From a bacterium (lineage in GTDB: Bacteria > Latescibacterota > Latescibacteria > Latescibacterales > Latescibacteraceae): a stretch of 24,946 bases of DNA. Below the pieces are notes generated by a model. It was not told the DNA's origin. It saw nothing but the letters and a program-made list of their open reading frames with translations, and did no database searches. Shown piece by piece: positions 21,814-24,946 of this stretch; the stretch's first letter is position 1; every line of letters starts with the position of its first letter. The stretch lies in NCBI GenBank assembly GCA_021372535.1, contig JAJFUH010000226.1:1-24946 (forward strand), written 5' to 3'. The position numbers were made by a program, and so were the translations under genes.

Positions 21814-22965
21814 TTACTTCTTCGTCAGGGCGCCGACAAGATACCGGTAGAGCAGCGGCATGTCCTCGTCAGTCGCACAGGTGATGAGATTCCTGTCCTG
21901 AAAGACAGGTTCGAGGACGGGAGTTCCCCCGGCGTTCTTGATATCGTTCTGCATTCCCCATGTCGTGGCGATCTTGTATCCCTTGCAGATGTCGGCGGAG
22001 ATAAGCGCGGTATGCCCCCAGTTGATGGATGCGACGAGCGTACCCTCCTTGAGCTTCCTCGATACGAACTGGAGCACATCGGGATTTCTGCGATAGGTGT
22101 CGGCAGCCCAGTGGCTTATCAGGATGATGGCGTCGAACTTCTCCATGAAGGCGTCCTGTGCCCGCATGTCGGCCTTGATTTTTCCGCCGCCGCGGTATTC
22201 GCTGTATTCCCCCTCCGCGCTCGCGATGTATACGATATCGGCGCCGTTCTGGCGGAGCCTTACCATGGGGTATTTAGCCTGGTCATAGTCATACCGGTTA
22301 TCGAAGATGATTCCGATCCGTTTCCCCTTGAGATACTGATCGCTGATGTGGGCTTTCGATGCCTGTTCGCCGCCGTTGAACCAGTTGATTATGGCATCGA
22401 GATAGGGGCCGTTGTCCTGCGGGCCGATGGCGGTTATGATATTGCCGTCGATCTGGGGAGCAGTGTCGTGAAATATGGCTCCGGCGTTTTTGAACTCGAT
22501 GGAGCGGGGGATGTTACCGGTAATATTTTTCCCGCGGAGGAGGTCGGCGGTCACCAGCACGCAGACACCATGGCAGATGGCAGATACCATGCCGTTACGG
22601 CTGTTGACATCCCTGATGATGCTGATCACGTTTTTGTCTTCGCGTATTTCGAGCGGGCTGAAGCCGCCGATGACCACAAATCCGTCCCACTTTGTCTTGA
22701 GCGCCGCTTCGGGAGTCATATCGGTTTTCATGGAGTGGAACTCACGGTTTACCACGGGATAGTGGCTCACGATTTTTACATCGGCGCCCGCCTCTCTGAG
22801 CCGTAAGGGAGTATACCATGCCTCGTCTATCTGGTACTGCGGGTCGAGAAAGATGGCTATCTTTTTCCCCTCGAGCGGGGCCGGATATTGCTGCGCAGTA
22901 ACTGCAGGTACAACAGTCAGCATTGCACATATGACAACAAGGAACATTACAGCGGCTTTTTTCAT
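21814..22965 (-). CDS. Exported tandem DJ-1/PfpI-domain protein
   Basis: The 383-residue protein starts at ATG 22965, with AAAGGAGAG just upstream; the in-frame extension to 23034 is unsupported. A signal peptide covers residues 1-23 (cut near VTA-QQ), so it is secreted or periplasmic, unusual for a mostly cytoplasmic superfamily. Domain 1 (about 30-205) has GFVVIGGFSP and the nucleophile elbow SAIC131HG. Domain 2 (about 215-375) has AIILISHWA and the equivalent elbow ASIN315WG, with Asn in place of Cys. Thus one copy looks active and one degenerate. Family members include peptidases, glyoxalases/deglycases and amidotransferase-like proteins; which applies cannot be told. A terminator separates it from the ECF gene. 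Confidence 0.8.
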   Translation of the reverse strand: MKKAAVMFLVVICAMLTVVPAVTAQQYPAPLEGKKIAIFLDPQYQIDEAWYTPLRLREAGADVKIVSHYPVVNREFHSMKTDMTPEAALKTKWDGFVVIGGFSPLEIREDKNVISIIRDVNSRNGMVSAICHGVCVLVTADLLRGKNITGNIPRSIEFKNAGAIFHDTAPQIDGNIITAIGPQDNGPYLDAIINWFNGGEQASKAHISDQYLKGKRIGIIFDNRYDYDQAKYPMVRLRQNGADIVYIASAEGEYSEYRGGGKIKADMRAQDAFMEKFDAIILISHWAADTYRRNPDVLQFVSRKLKEGTLVASINWGHTALISADICKGYKIATTWGMQNDIKNAGGTPVLEPVFQDRNLITCATDEDMPLLYRYLVGALTKK

Positions 22966-23229
22966 GACTCTCTCCTTTAACCTTTTAAATGTGCAGTGAT
23001 TCATGCTAGACAAATTTAAAATAATATATATCACACTGAAAATTGTGTTTTTTTTACAGATGTATACAATCCTGATTATTCAAAAAAATATTTCACCACG
23101 AAGACACCGAGCAAGGGTAATTCATGAATTACCCCGGCAATGTTACATCGGTCAGGTACGAAAACAAATCCGCGTCAATCCGTGTTTTATGAGATTTTTT
23201 TTGAGCCCGGGATAAAAAAGGCATGTCCC
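22966..23229. repeat. Intergenic region with 20-bp perfect palindrome and micro-repeats
   Basis: No gene is visible. A perfect 20-bp palindrome, GGGTAATTCATGAATTACCC, lies at 23115-23134. Before it, 23092-23110 reads TCACCACGAAGACACCGAG, a relative of the CACGGAG-type repeats elsewhere. After it, 23169-23190 has ATCCGCG/ATCCGTG units as at 10375-10411. The AT-rich stretch 23010-23080 probably contains the promoter for the DJ-1/PfpI gene, but no clear -35/-10 pair is seen. Confidence 0.6.
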
Positions 23230-24672
23230 TTATTCCCTTCGCTCCGATTCCGGGATATGGACATAATATATCCCCGGCCGTCTCATCTCGATGTTGTACC
23301 ACGACCCCGATTCCGGCGTGGCAAATCCGCCGTTGGCATAAAAGAAGAGAGACTCCCCCTTTTCGTCCATCTCGATTCCGTAGGGTCTCACCGCGCCGTA
23401 CCCGTACTTTTTCAGGTAGTAGTCGTAGATGAACGCGATGACTTTTTTCCTGTTCGTTTTCGTATCGAACTGGACGATGGGCGTACCCTGACCGTACTGG
23501 TACCCGATGCCGGGAATATAATAGAAATACCGCCCGCCGGGACTCATGGTCACGTTCGCGGTATAGTAGCCTTCTTTGCCCCAGTTCTCGCAGACATACT
23601 CGGTCCTGTCCTGTTCGGGGAAAAATTTGAAGACTGTGCCGAAGTTGTCGAAACACCAGAAAGCGCCGTCCCCGTCCTTCCGCTCGGTGTGAGCGCGGCA
23701 GTCTCCGCGTTTCCCCGTTTTCGGGTTGACCGGAACGGCCGCTTTCATGCGGATGAACTCGTTGTTACGGCGTTTGTAGCAGACGAACTGCTTTTCATTC
23801 GAGGCGGAATCGGTCGCGTAGATGTTCCCGGTATCCCTGTCGATCAGAATGCACCGGGCGTACCACCGTATGCTGTCGGGAGGGGCACCGCCGTAGACCA
23901 TTCTCCCTTCCTTTGTATCGTACACAATGACCTGGTCGCCGGTGTGGTCGACACCGAAGAGAAGATTCCGGCTGTGGTCGCAGTTATGGTAGGGCCAGCT
24001 CGCCCCTTCGAGCGGAATGCCGAGGTTTTCCGATTTTCCCGTGAGGCAGTTGTAGTGAATCAGCCAGCTTCCCTTGTACACATGATCCCACTCCCACGAT
24101 GACGGTCCGGGGCCGAAATAGGTGAGCACCCACGTGTCACCTTCGGGGCTGAAATCGATGTCGCCGTGAATCTTGCCGTCGGCGAAGTCATCGGGCAGCC
24201 AGCCGCAGAGAATTTTCGCGCTCAGCACAATCTTCTGTGTTTTTGCCTTCGGATCGTACCTGATGATATATGTTTCCGCGCCGTATGAGAGGTGGTTCGA
24301 GATGGAAAAGTAAAAACAGCTGTCCGGGCCTTTTGTCACATCACCCCAGCCTCCCCATGCGCCGCCGGTCTTGCGGGCGAGATGGTATGGCAGGTATTCC
24401 GGTTCGAGCCCCTGGATGACCGCGAATTCGACGACCGGGGGCGTCTTCGCCACATCGAAATCGACGATGTCCTCGTAATTATCGGGGATTTTCAGAAAAT
24501 CGGCCGATGTGTCGGTCAGCATTTTCCCCGAGTGACGAATGTTGAGCTTGTCGTACTTTTCCTCCCATGCCCGCTGCTCGTCACGGGTCGTCGGTCGTGT
24601 GACCTGTGCGGAAAGCGGAGAGACTGTGATTACGGCGACAAGGAGAAAAAACAGAAACCGTGTTATCTTCAC
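23230..24672 (-). CDS. Exported propeller-like protein of unknown function
   Basis: The 480-residue protein is best started at GTG 24672, because GGGAGGT lies six bases upstream; the ATG at 24687 would sit on that site itself. A signal peptide (MKITRFLFFLLVAVITVSPLSA) precedes the mature chain. Repeating beta-strand blocks such as YIIRYDPKAKTQKIV, WLIHYNCLTGKSENLG, QVIVYDTKEGRMVYGG and PIVQFDTKTNRKKVI, spaced 50-80 residues, indicate a beta-propeller of roughly six to seven blades. The protein is rich in Trp and Tyr. It resembles secreted lyase or lactonase propellers in layout only; I recognise no catalytic motif. It lies 264 bases upstream of the DJ-1/PfpI gene on the same strand and may have its own promoter. 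Confidence 0.7.
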   Translation of the reverse strand: MKITRFLFFLLVAVITVSPLSAQVTRPTTRDEQRAWEEKYDKLNIRHSGKMLTDTSADFLKIPDNYEDIVDFDVAKTPPVVEFAVIQGLEPEYLPYHLARKTGGAWGGWGDVTKGPDSCFYFSISNHLSYGAETYIIRYDPKAKTQKIVLSAKILCGWLPDDFADGKIHGDIDFSPEGDTWVLTYFGPGPSSWEWDHVYKGSWLIHYNCLTGKSENLGIPLEGASWPYHNCDHSRNLLFGVDHTGDQVIVYDTKEGRMVYGGAPPDSIRWYARCILIDRDTGNIYATDSASNEKQFVCYKRRNNEFIRMKAAVPVNPKTGKRGDCRAHTERKDGDGAFWCFDNFGTVFKFFPEQDRTEYVCENWGKEGYYTANVTMSPGGRYFYYIPGIGYQYGQGTPIVQFDTKTNRKKVIAFIYDYYLKKYGYGAVRPYGIEMDEKGESLFFYANGGFATPESGSWYNIEMRRPGIYYVHIPESERRE

Positions 24673-24831
24673 AATGGTACCTCCCATAAACCCGGATAAT
24701 AATGATATTTACAAAAATACAAATCCCGTAATCCCTTGTTATATATGGATAAACAACATTATCCGGTTATCCAGTTTAATAAGCATAAAAACTTTTTTAA
24801 TCAGAATTGATAATCACTTCCGATAGTATGT

Positions 24832-24921
24832 GATCCCCCCTGCCTGCGGCATCCCCCCTTTTAAAGGGGGGAGCGGCTTTTTAGGGCACTTTCTTCATCC
24901 CCCTTTCTTTTAATAAGGGGG
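24832..24921. repeat. GATC-CCCC palindromic intergenic repeat, copy B
   Basis: It starts with the same GATCCCCCCTGCCT block as copy A and has hairpins CCCCCC-TTTTAAA-GGGGGG and CCCCCTT/AAGGGGG. The right part diverges from copy A and the closing GGGGGATC end is missing; it runs instead into GACACTGTCAAGTCC at the window edge. Bases 24673-24831 before it are AT-rich without a gene and must hold the minus-strand promoter of the propeller gene. Confidence 0.75.
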
Positions 24922-24946
24922 ACACTGTCAAGTCCTAAAAAATGTT

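Noticed and set aside
21811-22806. 331-codon plus-strand open frame opposite the DJ-1/PfpI gene
   Set aside because: Shadow frame lacking a ribosome site; the minus strand has a signal peptide, ribosome site and the DJ-1 elbow motif.

Overview
The window is bacterial chromosomal DNA of moderately high GC, densely coding and Gram-negative in character: it has an AsmA-type envelope protein, a lipobox lipoprotein and several Sec-exported proteins. I cannot place the species. Several GH57 enzymes in a mesophile-like GC context, large secreted proteins of unknown role, and many intergenic palindromes and micro-repeats suggest an uncultured lineage of the FCB/Latescibacterota kind, but this is a weak guess. 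No rRNA, tRNA, CRISPR array or transposase gene was seen.

Layout. (1) 90-2225: secreted transglutaminase-like protein. (2) 2405-5820: a small cupin gene and a convergent AsmA-family gene, each preceded by a copy of the same 150-176 bp structured repeat, so the pair sits inside a long imperfect inverted repeat. (3) 6049-10120: a sensor histidine kinase, a stand-alone response regulator and a GalT-like nucleotidyltransferase, closely spaced and probably one operon, with divergent promoter candidates upstream. (4) 10487-16908: three different GH57 enzymes (an amylase/glucanotransferase-like protein, a 4-alpha-glucanotransferase-type protein and a branching-enzyme-type protein; the last two overlap by one base), ending at a good terminator. 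(5) 17040-21715: a CPBP-type membrane protein lacking its catalytic residues, glycogen synthase GlgA, a Tyr-rich lipoprotein and a fused double ECF-type ATPase without its membrane partners. (6) 21814-24672, minus strand: an exported tandem DJ-1/PfpI protein and an exported propeller-like protein of unknown role.

How it fits together. GlgA (chain elongation), the GH57 branching enzyme and the two other GH57 proteins (chain rearrangement or hydrolysis) form a glycogen/alpha-glucan module in which GH57 enzymes occupy the usual GH13 roles. No glgC or glgP is visible. The GalT-like enzyme next to the module could supply or salvage a sugar nucleotide, and the adjoining two-component pair could tie the module to a signal. 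These links are inferred from gene order.

The most distinctive non-coding signal is the repeat pair at 2405-2554 and 5645-5820. A good minus-strand promoter lies just outside the second copy, so that copy is probably transcribed as a structured 5' leader. Other intergenic repeats include a pair of GATC-CCCC elements, a 96-bp palindromic element, a heptanucleotide tandem array and several short degenerate repeats.
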